Assembly: GCF_003669035.1 (NCBI RefSeq)
Contig: NZ_CP033070.1
Coordinates: 1,798,001 to 1,862,000, forward strand
Length of the DNA: 64,000 nt
Origin: Chryseobacterium sp. 3008163
Lineage (GTDB): Bacteria; Bacteroidota; Bacteroidia; Flavobacteriales; Weeksellaceae
Direction: 5' to 3'
The number at the start of each line of letters is the position of its first letter. Positions within the stretch are counted from its first letter, which is position 1. A program made the translations under genes and the position numbers. Shown in pieces: positions 1 through 8,332 of the stretch. Under the pieces are notes generated by a model. The model saw nothing but the letters and a program-made list of their open reading frames with translations. It had not been told where the DNA came from and ran no database searches.

Positions 1-1648
1 CTGTTCTTCCTGCTGTTTCCAGAGAATCTCCGACCTCAACTTCCTCAAAATATTTTTGGAAAGGATGTTTATCTGAATATTTTTTCTCAGCACCTTGCTG
101 ATACACTTTCGTAATCGCGGTCAAAATATCAGGCGAACCTTGAATCGCCGTTTTCTGAAGGAAGAAGTGAAGACCGTTCAATCCACCCATTTCCTCGCCG
201 CCGCCTGCTCTACCAGGACCTCCGTGCATTAATGTAGGAAGTGGCGAACCGTGACCTGTACTTTCTTTTGCGTTGTCTCTATTTAAAACAAAAATTCTTC
301 CGTGCTGAGAAGCCATTTTCCAAGAAGTTTCTGCAACAAATTTCTCATCATGAGAAATAATTGAGCCTACCAAACTTCCTTTTCCTCTTTTCGCCAAGGC
401 TGCAGCTTCTTCCGCATCTTTGTAAGGCATCAAGGTAGAAACCGGACCGAAAGCTTCGACATCATGAGAGATATTTTTAGTGAACGGAGAATCATTTAAG
501 AACAATTTAGGTGACATAAATGCACCGTTTTCGTAATCTGCATCTACCAATTCATGTTTTCCGTCGTAAATCAATTCGTTTTCAGTTTTTAGAATATCAA
601 CCTTTCTTAAAACTTCGTCATATTGTTGTTTTCCAACCAAAGAACCCATTCTCGTTTCTCTGCTTAACGGGTTTCCAATTTTAGTCTGATCTAAAGCTTT
701 AGACAAAGCACTTTGAACATCCCCAATTAAGTTTTCAGGAACAATGATTCTTCTGATTGCGGTACATTTCTGACCAGCCTTCGTTGTCATTTCTGTACGA
801 ACTTCTTTAATGAATAAATCAAATTCAGGAGTTCCCGGTTTTGCATCCAAACCAAGGATCGAACAGTTCAAAGAATCGGCTTCCATATTGAAACGAACAG
901 AATTTCCTGAAACTGAAGGTAAAGCTTTTAATTTTCTACCTGTCGTTGCAGAACCTGTGAACAATACAGAATCTCCATCCTGAACGTAATCTAAAATATT
1001 TCCCGGCTCACCACAAACTAACTGAAGTGCTCCTTCAGGAAGAACCCCACTTTCAATCATATCCTGAAAAACAGCATTCGTCAAATAAGATCCATAAGGA
1101 GATGGCTTTACAATTGATGGAACACCAGCCAACAATGAAGTTGATAGTTTTTCCAACATTCCCCAAACAGGAAAGTTGTAAGCATTGATTTGCACAGAAA
1201 CTCCTTCACTTGGCGTTAAAATATGAGTTCCTAAGAAAGTTCCGTTAGCAGAAATTTTCTGAGTTTCTCCATCTACCCAAAACGGAGTATTTGGAAGCAT
1301 TCTTTTTGCCAACCCTGAATACGTGAAGAAAGTACCAAAACCTCCCTCAATGTCAACCCAAGAATCTGCGTGAGTCGCCCCTGTTTTATATGATAATTCG
1401 TAATATTTTTTCTTTCTTTCTAAAAGATAAAGCGCCACTTTTTTCAACATTTCTCCACGATCGTAGAACGTCATCGAAGAAAGATTTTTGTAACCGACTG
1501 TTCTTCCGAAATCTAGAGCCTGCTCAAAATTCAGCCCTTCAGTATCAGAAACAGCAACTTGCTCTCCCGTCACGGCATTGTACAAAGGAATTCCGTTTCC
1601 GGTACCTTCTACCCATTCTCCGTGAATATAGTTTTTTAACTTTTCCAT
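1..1648 (-). CDS. paaZ: PaaZ, bifunctional oxepin-CoA hydrolase / semialdehyde dehydrogenase (3' end cut by window)
   Basis: The 549 visible codons start at an ATG (protein MEKLKNYIHGEWVEG). They cover an aldehyde-dehydrogenase domain (cofactor-binding FTGSATTGR, catalytic-Cys region TKAGQKCTAIRR) and the first residues of a C-terminal MaoC/hotdog domain (FEEVEVGDSLETAGRT). In the known pathway the MaoC part hydrolyses oxepin-CoA and the dehydrogenase part oxidises the resulting semialdehyde. About 130 residues should lie outside the window if it is the usual ~680 aa. It is the most distal visible gene of the minus-strand paa cluster. ALDH plus MaoC fusion in this context makes the call secure. 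Confidence 0.95.
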   Translation of the reverse strand, partial: MEKLKNYIHGEWVEGTGNGIPLYNAVTGEQVAVSDTEGLNFEQALDFGRTVGYKNLSSMTFYDRGEMLKKVALYLLERKKKYYELSYKTGATHADSWVDIEGGFGTFFTYSGLAKRMLPNTPFWVDGETQKISANGTFLGTHILTPSEGVSVQINAYNFPVWGMLEKLSTSLLAGVPSIVKPSPYGSYLTNAVFQDMIESGVLPEGALQLVCGEPGNILDYVQDGDSVLFTGSATTGRKLKALPSVSGNSVRFNMEADSLNCSILGLDAKPGTPEFDLFIKEVRTEMTTKAGQKCTAIRRIIVPENLIGDVQSALSKALDQTKIGNPLSRETRMGSLVGKQQYDEVLRKVDILKTENELIYDGKHELVDADYENGAFMSPKLFLNDSPFTKNISHDVEAFGPVSTLMPYKDAEEAAALAKRGKGSLVGSIISHDEKFVAETSWKMASQHGRIFVLNRDNAKESTGHGSPLPTLMHGGPGRAGGGEEMGGLNGLHFFLQKTAIQGSPDILTAITKVYQQGAEKKYSDKHPFQKYFEEVEVGDSLETAGRT

Positions 1649-1670
1649 AAAATATTTTATATTTTAGTTT

Positions 1671-1736
1671 AACAATGTATCAGTATAACAGCTTACCAAT
1701 CTTTAGAAGAATTTTACATTAGTATATTGTTACATT
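1671..1736. repeat. paa-cluster palindromic repeat, copy 1
   Basis: Left arm begins AACAATGTATCAGT and the right arm reads TATTGTTACATT, the inverted complement with some decay. It fills the spacer between paaZ and the esterase gene and abuts the esterase stop codon. It belongs to the same family as the copies near 3.2, 6.7, 7.6, 8.3, 9.4 and 10.4 kb. Confidence 0.8.
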
Positions 1737-2564
1737 TTATTTCGGTTCTTGATATGGAAACAATCTCACCAAACCTTCATACAAACTTCTGTGAAGAGTT
1801 GTTGCATGATTGTCTGTTTCCATCATTTTATATTCTACCGTCCAATTTTTTTTACTTGATTTTTTAAGAATATCATAAAAACTTTCGGCATCTTTTATCA
1901 TCACAGGATGTTCCCCTTTTCCTACAGAAACATAAACGAATTTTTTAGTATCTGGAATTTTAGATAATAATTGATTTGCCTGTTTTAAAAGACTTTCGTC
2001 ATCCCACCACAAACTCGGACTGATGATAAAATAATTATTAAACATTTCAGGTTTTTTCAACAAAATTTCAGTTGCTAAAAGTCCACCCAAAGATTGTCCA
2101 AATAAATAGGTATCGGTCGTTTTAAACTGACTTTCGATATATGGTTTTAATTCTTTTTCCAGAAAATTAATAAACTTATCAGAATGTCCCGTCGTAGGAT
2201 AATCTTTTTGTAAATCTTTTAAATCGGTATGAAAAGTGAAATCTCTTTTTCTGTCAATATTAGCAATTCCGACCACTATTGTTTCCGGCATTGTATACAT
2301 TTGATTAAAGAACTGAACCAATCCCGTAACATGAATAAAATCTTCATTCACGCTTCCATCCAAAAGATAGATAATCGGGTAAGATTTTGTTTTATCAAAG
2401 CCTTGTGGAAGATAGATATTTAATATTCTTTCTTCATTTAAAATTTTAGACTTTATTGTTCTTATTTCTCCGATGGTTAATGGTTTTACATTTCCTGTCT
2501 GGGCAAAAACCATGAATTGAAATGCGCACATAATACTGCAGAAAATGAGAAGTTTTTTAATCAT
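1737..2564 (-). CDS. secreted alpha/beta-hydrolase, esterase D/IroE-like
   Basis: A 275-aa protein with an N-terminal signal peptide ending near FAQ (residue 21). The alpha/beta-hydrolase core shows YPIIYLLDG near residue 62, the nucleophile elbow GQSLGG with Ser158, and a C-terminal His (DNHATTLHRSL), matching the putative esterase family of siderophore esterases and S-formylglutathione hydrolases. The substrate cannot be told. It lies inside the paa cluster between paaY and paaZ but is predicted to be exported, so it may be a passenger rather than a pathway enzyme. Confidence 0.8.
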   Translation of the reverse strand: MIKKLLIFCSIMCAFQFMVFAQTGNVKPLTIGEIRTIKSKILNEERILNIYLPQGFDKTKSYPIIYLLDGSVNEDFIHVTGLVQFFNQMYTMPETIVVGIANIDRKRDFTFHTDLKDLQKDYPTTGHSDKFINFLEKELKPYIESQFKTTDTYLFGQSLGGLLATEILLKKPEMFNNYFIISPSLWWDDESLLKQANQLLSKIPDTKKFVYVSVGKGEHPVMIKDAESFYDILKKSSKKNWTVEYKMMETDNHATTLHRSLYEGLVRLFPYQEPK

Positions 2565-2584
2565 ATTAAATTTTTGTAATTCAA

Positions 2585-3178
2585 TTATTTCACATCATCC
2601 CAAATGCTGTAATCAACCACTTTAGAAGGAATCTGTTGAACATATTCTGTAAATGGTTCGCAAGGTAAAATCGCTTCTTTTCCTTCTCTTGCTAATTGCT
2701 GATAGAGTTTCGTTCCTTCTGTTTTCCATTTGATCATTTCGTCAGAAACATCACGGATGATTTTGGCAGGACTTCCAACGATTAATTTTCTCGCATCACA
2801 TCTGAAATTTGCAGGAACAAAAGCCAATGCGCCGATGATACATTCATCACCAATCACTGCCTTGTCCATTACTACAGCGTTCATTCCAACCAGACAGTTT
2901 CTACCAATGTGCCCAGAATGGATAATTGCACCATGGCCAATATGCGCAGATTCTTCTAAAATCGTTTCAATACCGGGAAAAACATGAAGTGTACAGTTTT
3001 CCTGAACATTTGCTCCGTCTTTGATGATAATTTTACCCCAGTCGCCACGGATCACCGCATTTGGACCTATATAAACCTCTTCGCCGATTTCAACATTTCC
3101 GATAATCACCGCTTGCGGATGAATATAAGCGGATGGTTTGATAATGGGACGGATGTCGTGATATGAGTAGATATTCAT
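2585..3178 (-). CDS. paaY: PaaY-like gamma-carbonic-anhydrase-fold thioesterase
   Basis: A 197-aa left-handed beta-helix protein with hexapeptide repeats from about residue 20 to 130 (VIIGNVEIGEEVYIGPNAVIRGD, then ENCTLHVFPG and HIGHGAIIHSGHIG). The His residues in HVF, HIGHG and HSGH match the metal ligands of the gamma-carbonic-anhydrase fold. PaaY in phenylacetate clusters is a thioesterase that removes dead-end CoA esters. Position between thiolase and paaZ supports PaaY over a general transferase. The ATG start matches the family N-terminus. Confidence 0.85.
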   Translation of the reverse strand: MNIYSYHDIRPIIKPSAYIHPQAVIIGNVEIGEEVYIGPNAVIRGDWGKIIIKDGANVQENCTLHVFPGIETILEESAHIGHGAIIHSGHIGRNCLVGMNAVVMDKAVIGDECIIGALAFVPANFRCDARKLIVGSPAKIIRDVSDEMIKWKTEGTKLYQQLAREGKEAILPCEPFTEYVQQIPSKVVDYSIWDDVK

Positions 3179-3201
3179 AAATTTTTAATTCAAAATTTAA
3201 T

Positions 3202-3310
3202 TTAACAATGTATCAGTTTACCAATGTACCAATTAGATGCTTCGACAGGCTCAGCATGACAAAGCGCACAAAAATTGTTACACTGATACATTGCAAAATT
3301 TTTACATTAT
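3202..3310. repeat. paa-cluster palindromic repeat, copy 2, with nested repeat
   Basis: Arm TTAACAATGTATCAGTTTAC continues to CCAATGTACCAAT; the inverted arm AATTGTTACACTGATACATT follows about 35 bases later. Between them sits GATGCTTCGACAGGCTCAGC plus ATGACA, also found near 9410-9435. The element fills the spacer between paaJ and paaY. Confidence 0.8.
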
Positions 3311-3318
3311 TGAAAAAG

Positions 3319-4526
3319 TTACACTTTTTCAATTACCATTGCATAACCTTGTCCTACACCGATACAAAGCGTACACAAGGCATATTTTTTATTTTGTTTG
3401 TGAAGTTCTAAGGCTGCAGAACCAATAATTCTTGCTCCCGAAACTCCAAGTGGATGACCGATTGCAATTGCTCCACCATTAGGATTAATCCTTGAATCGT
3501 TATCCTCTAAACCTAAACTTCTGGTTACTGCCAAAGATTGAGCAGCAAAAGCTTCATTCAATTCAATAACGTCCATATCGTCCAATGAAAGATTTAATCT
3601 TTTCAAAAGTTTTTGAGTCGCTTCAACAGGTCCTATTCCCATAATTCTTGGTTCAACACCAGCAACTGAGGATCCTAAAATCTTAGCTTTTGGCTGTAAT
3701 CCATATTTTTTTACGGCTTCCTCACTTGCTAAAATAAGAGCAGCCGCACCGTCGTTCATGCCTGAAGCGTTTCCTGCAGTTACTGTTCCGCCTTCTTTTT
3801 GAAAGCCGGACGCAGTTTTCCTAAACCTTCCATTGAAGAAGTTGGCTTGATGAATTCGTCTTTATCGAAAATTTTCGCATCGCCCTTTCTTTGTGGAATT
3901 TCAACTTGTACAATTTCTTCCGCTAATCTTCCGTTTTCCTGAGCTTTTGTAGCTTTTTGTTGAGACCACAGAGCAAACTTGTCCTGATCTTCACGGCTGA
4001 TATTGTGCATTTCTGCTAAATTTTCAGCAGTGTCGCCCATTGCGTCAACGCCATACATTTCTTTCATTTTGGGATTTACAAATCTCCATCCGAAAGTCGT
4101 ATCAAACATCTGGCTATCTCTTCCGAAAGCTGTAGTAGGCTTTGACATTACATAAGGCGAATGTGTCATGTGCTCAACTCCACCAGCAATATAAATTTCA
4201 CCTTCACCAGAAGCGATCGAACGGAAAGCATTAGCAACTGCAGACATGCCCGAAGCGCACAGTCTATTTACCGTTTCACCTCCAATTTTGTAAGGAAGTC
4301 CTGCCAATAAAAGTCCCATTCTTGCTACGTTTCTGTTATCTTCTCCCGCTTGATTTGCGCATCCGAAAATAACGTCCTCAATTTCCCCAACTGGAACTTC
4401 AGGGTTTCTTGCAACAATTTCTTTTAGAACGATCGCCGCCAAATCATCGGCTCTCACTTCTGATAATCCTCCTCCTAATTTTGAAATGGGAGTTCTGATG
4501 TAATCTATGATATATACGTTATTCAT
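3319..4526 (-). pseudogene. paaJ: PaaJ 3-oxoadipyl-CoA thiolase, split by a 1-base frameshift
   Basis: Two adjacent frames together encode one thiolase. The N-terminal frame (4526 to 3780) carries the active-site Cys in NRLCASGMSA, GGVEHMTHSPY and the stretch to GLGKLRPAFKK. The C-terminal frame (to 3319) starts at GNASGMNDGAA and ends with GHPLGVSGARI and the catalytic Cys in LCTLCIGVGQG. On the coding strand TTC-AAAAA-GAAGGCGGA (T5 at 3796-3800) lacks one A; adding it restores a 402-aa protein, the usual thiolase length. It would cleave 3-oxoadipyl-CoA to succinyl-CoA and acetyl-CoA. Whether the break is real or a homopolymer error is open. Confidence 0.9.
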
Positions 4527-4540
4527 TTTTTATCTGCTTT

Positions 4541-4612
4541 AGGCTTTAGGCTGTAAGCAATAGGCTTTACCAGCTTCAAGAAAAGCTTAATGCCTATTGC
4601 TTATTGCTTATT
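4541..4612. repeat. palindromic intergenic repeat
   Basis: AAGCAATAGGC (4555-4565) pairs with GCCTATTGCTT (4592-4602), with inner AGCTT/AAGCTT pairing. TTAGGCTTTAGG and TTGCTTATTGC tails make the outer parts internally repetitive. It fills the paaI-paaJ spacer and is unrelated to the ACAATGTATCAG family in the other paa spacers. Confidence 0.7.
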
Positions 4613-4622
4613 TATAATTCTA

Positions 4623-5024
4623 TTACTTTTTTCCTATTTTATAAACTGTTCCGACAAATTTCGCAACCAATTCTTCATTTTGATTGGTAATTTTGATATC
4701 GTAGATCGCTGTTTTTCTGGTATTATTCACCAAAATACTTTCTGCTCTGAAAATATCGCCTTCTTTACCAGCTTTTGTGAAATTGATAACACAGTTTAAT
4801 GCTACCGCTGCATCTCCGGAATTGTTGGAAGAAAACGCCAATGCAGAATCTGCAAATGCAAACGTAACGCCTCCGTGAACTGTCTTAAGCCCATTAATCA
4901 TTTCCTTTTTAATTGGCATTTCTATTAAACAATAGTTTTCTTTTACTTCAATCATTTTAATATTCATCCATTGGGAAAAATAATCCTGATCGAACATATA
5001 ATCTGCTACCTCTCTTGGTGTCAT
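4623..5024 (-). CDS. paaI: PaaI hydroxyphenylacetyl-CoA thioesterase
   Basis: A 133-aa hotdog-fold protein. The signature NGLKTVHGGVTFAFADSALAFSSN contains the HGG motif and the Asp of the 4HBT/PaaI active site. PaaI clears hydroxylated CoA esters that would trap CoA when the pathway stalls. It sits between the two small membrane protein genes and the thiolase gene, and length and motif are typical. Confidence 0.92.
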   Translation of the reverse strand: MTPREVADYMFDQDYFSQWMNIKMIEVKENYCLIEMPIKKEMINGLKTVHGGVTFAFADSALAFSSNNSGDAAVALNCVINFTKAGKEGDIFRAESILVNNTRKTAIYDIKITNQNEELVAKFVGTVYKIGKK

Positions 5025-5054
5025 AATTTTTAAAGTTTAAATAAGCATTAATTT

Positions 5055-5258
5055 TCAGTCTGTTTTTTTCTTGAAAAAATGCCTGTATCCTATGAATATT
5101 ATTACAAAAACCAAAAATATATACCATTTCTTTTGAAAAAAATCTACAAAACTTTCATCTGAATGATTCATCAATTTATTCATGAAAAAACTCAGCAACA
5201 AAATAATTATGTATGCAAAAATGGCATTAATGGCAATCGAAATTATTTTTGGATTCAT
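5055..5258 (-). CDS. small two-helix membrane protein of unknown function
   Basis: A 67-aa protein with two hydrophobic segments (about residues 5-26, IISIAINAIFAYIIILLLSF, and 45-60, WYIFLVFVIIFIGYRHF) and a basic KKK tail. I do not recognise a family. It lies 16 bases after another small membrane protein gene and 30 bases before paaI, so it is probably co-transcribed with the paa genes. No catalytic motif is visible. Confidence 0.6.
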   Translation of the reverse strand: MNPKIISIAINAIFAYIIILLLSFFMNKLMNHSDESFVDFFQKKWYIFLVFVIIFIGYRHFFKKKTD

Positions 5259-5274
5259 TTGATCTGATTAAATA

Positions 5275-5502
5275 TTATTTTTTCTTTGCGAAAAGACTAT
5301 TAAAGAATCTTGTCATGTCTTCCATAAAAAGATGACCGATAAACATTGCAACGAAATAAAAAATGACAAACCCCCAACTAAACATCTTATCTTCTTGAGA
5401 AAATGCAGAAAGTCTTTTGTCACTTAGATAAAAAATGCCTCCAACAAATATTGTTGAAAACATCGATATCGCAAAAGAGGAAATTATCTTTCTCTGTTTC
5501 AT
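5275..5502 (-). CDS. small two-helix membrane protein of unknown function
   Basis: A 75-aa protein with two hydrophobic segments (about residues 8-26 and 43-59, the second FVIFYFVAMFIGHLFMED) and a basic AKKK C-terminus. The layout resembles its downstream neighbour, though sequence identity is slight. It starts 27 bases after paaH ends. No family is recognised; a role in uptake or as an unrelated passenger is only a guess. Confidence 0.6.
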   Translation of the reverse strand: MKQRKIISSFAISMFSTIFVGGIFYLSDKRLSAFSQEDKMFSWGFVIFYFVAMFIGHLFMEDMTRFFNSLFAKKK

Positions 5503-5529
5503 TAAAAGATCTTTAAAATCAATTTCGAT

Positions 5530-6660
5530 TTATAATTTTTTTAATAACGGGCTTTGTCTGTATCTTTCTTCCTGATATTCTTCATAAAGACTCTGCAACG
5601 TTTCTGAGATTTTTTCATATCCGATTTCTTTTCCCCAAGCCAATAAGCCTTTTGGATAATTCACTCCTTTTTGCATTGCCAATTCTAAATCTTCGTCGTT
5701 CGCAACGCCTAATCTTTTCGCTTCAACCGCCTCATTGATGAGCATTGAAATAATTCTTAAAAATATTTGTTGATAAAGAGCATCGTCTTTTACAGGTTCT
5801 GGTTTTACAGTACCTTCAGCATAATCGTAGAAACCTTTTCCCGTTTTTCTGCCGTGAAGTTTGGCTTCGGCCATTCTTTGTTGAAGAAGAGATGGCTTGT
5901 ATTTTGGGTCGTAGAAATAATCCTTGTAAACTGTTGTTGTTACTGAGAAATTTACATCAACACCAATTAAATCCATCAATTCAAAAGGTCCCATTTTGAA
6001 GTTTCCGATTGTTTTCATGGCTTCATCAACCTGCTCTATAGTGGCGATGTTTTCTTCAACAATTCTTAATCCTTCACCGTAGTAAGGGCGGGCAATTCTG
6101 TTAACGATAAATCCAGGAATATCTTTAGCAATCACAGGAACTTTACCCCAATCTTTCATGAGGTTGTACATTTTTTCGGCTAAAGACTTTTCTGTGAGTA
6201 ATGAAGGAATAATTTCAACCAAAGGCATCAAAGGAGCCGGATTGAAAAAGTGAATTCCTATGAACCGCTCCGGTTTTTGTAACTCTGCACCGAGAGAAGT
6301 GATTGAAATGGATGATGTATTGGAAGCGATGACACAATTATCAGAAACGTGTTTCTCTAATTCTGTGAAAACTTTGATCTTGATTTCTTTATTTTCAATG
6401 ATGGCTTCGATGATTAATTCGCAATCTTTGAAGTCCTTCAGTTCTGTAGCGATGGAAATATTAGATAAAATTTCAACCATTTTTTCTGATGAAATTTTCT
6501 GTTTGTCAACCAATCTGGTTAATGTTTTTTCCAAACCTACGGTTGCCGTTTCTACTTGTTTTGCGTTGGCGTCATAGACCCAAACTTTGCATCCGTTCGT
6601 TGCGGCTACTTGTGCGATGCCAATCCCCATCGTTCCGGCACCGATAACTCCTATATTCAT
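5530..6660 (-). CDS. paaH: PaaH 3-hydroxyadipyl-CoA dehydrogenase
   Basis: A 376-aa 3-hydroxyacyl-CoA dehydrogenase. The N-terminal NAD-binding Rossmann motif is IGAGTMGIGIAQVAA (residues 5-19), the catalytic His is in GIHFFNPAPLMPLVEI near residue 141, and the linker is KDIPGFIVNRIARPYYGEGL. A C-terminal helical domain completes the family. In this pathway it oxidises 3-hydroxyadipyl-CoA to 3-oxoadipyl-CoA, feeding the thiolase. The ATG at 6660 gives a canonical N-terminus. Confidence 0.93.
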   Translation of the reverse strand: MNIGVIGAGTMGIGIAQVAATNGCKVWVYDANAKQVETATVGLEKTLTRLVDKQKISSEKMVEILSNISIATELKDFKDCELIIEAIIENKEIKIKVFTELEKHVSDNCVIASNTSSISITSLGAELQKPERFIGIHFFNPAPLMPLVEIIPSLLTEKSLAEKMYNLMKDWGKVPVIAKDIPGFIVNRIARPYYGEGLRIVEENIATIEQVDEAMKTIGNFKMGPFELMDLIGVDVNFSVTTTVYKDYFYDPKYKPSLLQQRMAEAKLHGRKTGKGFYDYAEGTVKPEPVKDDALYQQIFLRIISMLINEAVEAKRLGVANDEDLELAMQKGVNYPKGLLAWGKEIGYEKISETLQSLYEEYQEERYRQSPLLKKL

Positions 6661-6663
6661 AAT

Positions 6664-6755
6664 CTAACAGTGTATCAATGTAACAATGTAACAATTTAAT
6701 TGAATTCCAATAATCTAATAATTGGTAAACTGCTACATTGGTACATTGTTATATT
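6664..6755. repeat. paa-cluster palindromic repeat, copy 3
   Basis: CTAACAGTGTATCAATGTAA on the left is mirrored by GGTAAACTGCTACATTGGTA and CATTGTTATATTAA on the right. It fills the paaG-paaH spacer. Confidence 0.8.
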
Positions 6756-6760
6756 AATTC

Positions 6761-7561
6761 TTATTTTCCTTTATATTCAGGTTTTCTTTTTTGTAAAAAG
6801 GCTTGTACACCTTCTTTGAAATCTTCTGTTTCGGCGGCTTCTTGTTGCAAATCACCTTCTAACTCCAATTGTTCTTTTAATGTATTGTTGTAAGAACTGG
6901 CAAAAGCTTTTTTGGTTAATTTTAAGCCAACAGTAGGCATATTGGAAACTTTTTCTAAAATCTCCATTGATTTTGAATTGAATTCTTCTTCAGTGAAAAC
7001 CTCAGCAACCAAACCATAAGCTTTCGATTCTTCAGCCGATAATTTTTTACCGGTAAATGCTAAATAATTTGCCAATTGTCTTCCTAATAATTTAGGTAAG
7101 AAATACGTTCCACCAGTATCAGGAATCAATCCTATGTTGGAGAATGCCTGAGAAAAATAGGCTTTATCATTCGCTAAAACAAAGTCACAAATCAATGCCA
7201 ACATTGCACCAGCACCAACTGCAGGACCGTTTACCAAAGCAACTACAGGTTTTTTGCAACGGGTAATTTCCAATACCAAAGGATTGTAATAATCGGTTAC
7301 AATTCGTCTGATAATATCGTCATCATGATGATCGTTACCCTGAACGAAAGCATCATCCAGATTCTGACCAGAACAAAACGCTTTTCCTCTTCCAGAAATG
7401 GCAACACATCTTACTGCGGGATCATCACTGCATTCTTTTACGAAATCTTTTAAATCTGATAACGAAGGCTTGGTTAAAGCATTCATAGTATCCGGTTGAT
7501 TAAGGTAAGCAATTTTTAATTTTCCTCCAAAATGCGATTCAATATCAAGTTGTGTATACAT
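6761..7561 (-). CDS. paaG: PaaG ring-1,2-epoxyphenylacetyl-CoA isomerase (crotonase family)
   Basis: A 266-aa crotonase-fold enzyme with GRGKAFCSGQNL (residues 58-69) and oxyanion-hole GPAVGAGAMLALICDF. The motif FSNIGLIPDTGGTYFLP has Asp in the place typical of PaaG rather than the Glu of ordinary hydratases, which favours PaaG over PaaF. PaaG converts the epoxide to oxepin-CoA and acts in a later double-bond shift. No separate PaaF hydratase is seen in this window. Confidence 0.85.
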   Translation of the reverse strand: MYTQLDIESHFGGKLKIAYLNQPDTMNALTKPSLSDLKDFVKECSDDPAVRCVAISGRGKAFCSGQNLDDAFVQGNDHHDDDIIRRIVTDYYNPLVLEITRCKKPVVALVNGPAVGAGAMLALICDFVLANDKAYFSQAFSNIGLIPDTGGTYFLPKLLGRQLANYLAFTGKKLSAEESKAYGLVAEVFTEEEFNSKSMEILEKVSNMPTVGLKLTKKAFASSYNNTLKEQLELEGDLQQEAAETEDFKEGVQAFLQKRKPEYKGK

Positions 7562-7604
7562 AGTTTTAATTTTTATGATTAATGTAAATTTACGTATAAA
7601 AATC

Positions 7605-7679
7605 TAGCAATGTATCAGTTTACCAGTGTAACAATATTTACTGCATCCTAAATTGTTACATTGCTAAATTGTTACATTA
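7605..7679. repeat. paa-cluster palindromic repeat, copy 4
   Basis: Left arm CTAGCAATGTATCAGTTTAC followed by CAGTGTAACAAT; right arm AAATTGTTACATTGCTAAAT then TGTTACATTAA. It fills the paaD-paaG spacer. Confidence 0.8.
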
Positions 7680-7682
7680 ATC

Positions 7683-8147
7683 TTAGTGGCATTTAAAATA
7701 ATCAAACGGTTCTAAACAGTCTAAACACTGATAAGAAGCCTTACACAATGTAGACCCGAATCTGCTGATCTGTTTTGAATGCATAGAACCACAACGCGGA
7801 CATTTTTTCGGTTTCCCGATGTGATGTTCGTCTGCTCCTTTTTCGGGAGGTGAAATTCCGTAGACACGGAGTTTTTCTCTCGCTTCATCTGTCAACCAGT
7901 CTGTTGTCCAAATCGGAAACATTTTGGTGACTACCTTCGCATCCCACCCGTTTTCTTTCATGATTTTCATGATGTCTTCCTCAATGGTAAACATAGCGGG
8001 ACAGGCAGAATAAGTCGGCGTAATCGTTATTTCACAAGAATTCTCGCTGGTAACTTTTGCTTCTCTTACAATGCCTAATTCCACGATATTGATTACCGGA
8101 ATTTCCGGATCGGGAACGAGTTCTAATATTTCTAAAGGATTTTTCAA
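7683..8147 (-). CDS. paaD: PaaD, phenylacetyl-CoA epoxidase maturation/assembly subunit
   Basis: A 154-aa protein with an N-terminal MIP18/DUF59 domain (VPDPEIPVINIVELGIVREA; PTYSACPAMFTIEEDI with its conserved Cys). The C-terminal metal-binding ribbon has CPRCGSMHSK...CKASYQCLDCLEPFDYFKC. PaaD is needed for a working PaaABCE epoxidase, probably through Fe-S or di-iron insertion. The only possible start is TTG, because an in-frame stop lies three codons upstream and no ATG precedes the conserved block. Confidence 0.93.
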   Translation of the reverse strand: MKNPLEILELVPDPEIPVINIVELGIVREAKVTSENSCEITITPTYSACPAMFTIEEDIMKIMKENGWDAKVVTKMFPIWTTDWLTDEAREKLRVYGISPPEKGADEHHIGKPKKCPRCGSMHSKQISRFGSTLCKASYQCLDCLEPFDYFKCH

Positions 8148-8169
8148 TCTTTTTTAATCTGATTTTTTT

Positions 8170-8251
8170 AAACGCAAAGTGCGCTAAGTTTTTTTGACTA
8201 CTAACTGTTTTTAAGTGCGCAAAGGCGTTTCACTTAGCAAAGTCAACAAAG
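8170..8251. repeat. AACGCAAAGTG interspersed repeat, copy 1
   Basis: AACGCAAAGTGCGCTAAG, then GACTACTAACTGTTTTTAAG, then CGTTTCACTTAGCAAAGTC. The element recurs near 29012-29100 with the same internal order. It lies in the paaC-paaD spacer. Confidence 0.75.
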
Positions 8252-8289
8252 AATAAAATTTTTAATGATAGTTTAACATTTCACTTTAA

Positions 8290-8325
8290 AATTGTTACAT
8301 TGATAAACTGATACATTGTTACATT
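8290..8325. repeat. paa-cluster palindromic repeat, copy 5 (single arm)
   Basis: ATTGTTACATTGATAAACTG followed by ATACATTGTTACATT equals the right arm of the other copies. The matching left arm is missing, so this is a solo half-element just before the paaC stop. Confidence 0.75.
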
Positions 8326-8332
8326 CAAAAAC

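Noticed and set aside
3202..3311. Palindromic spacers as a CRISPR array
   Set aside because: The copies are in different spacers, have inverted arms and no regular repeat-spacer pattern, and no cas genes are present.
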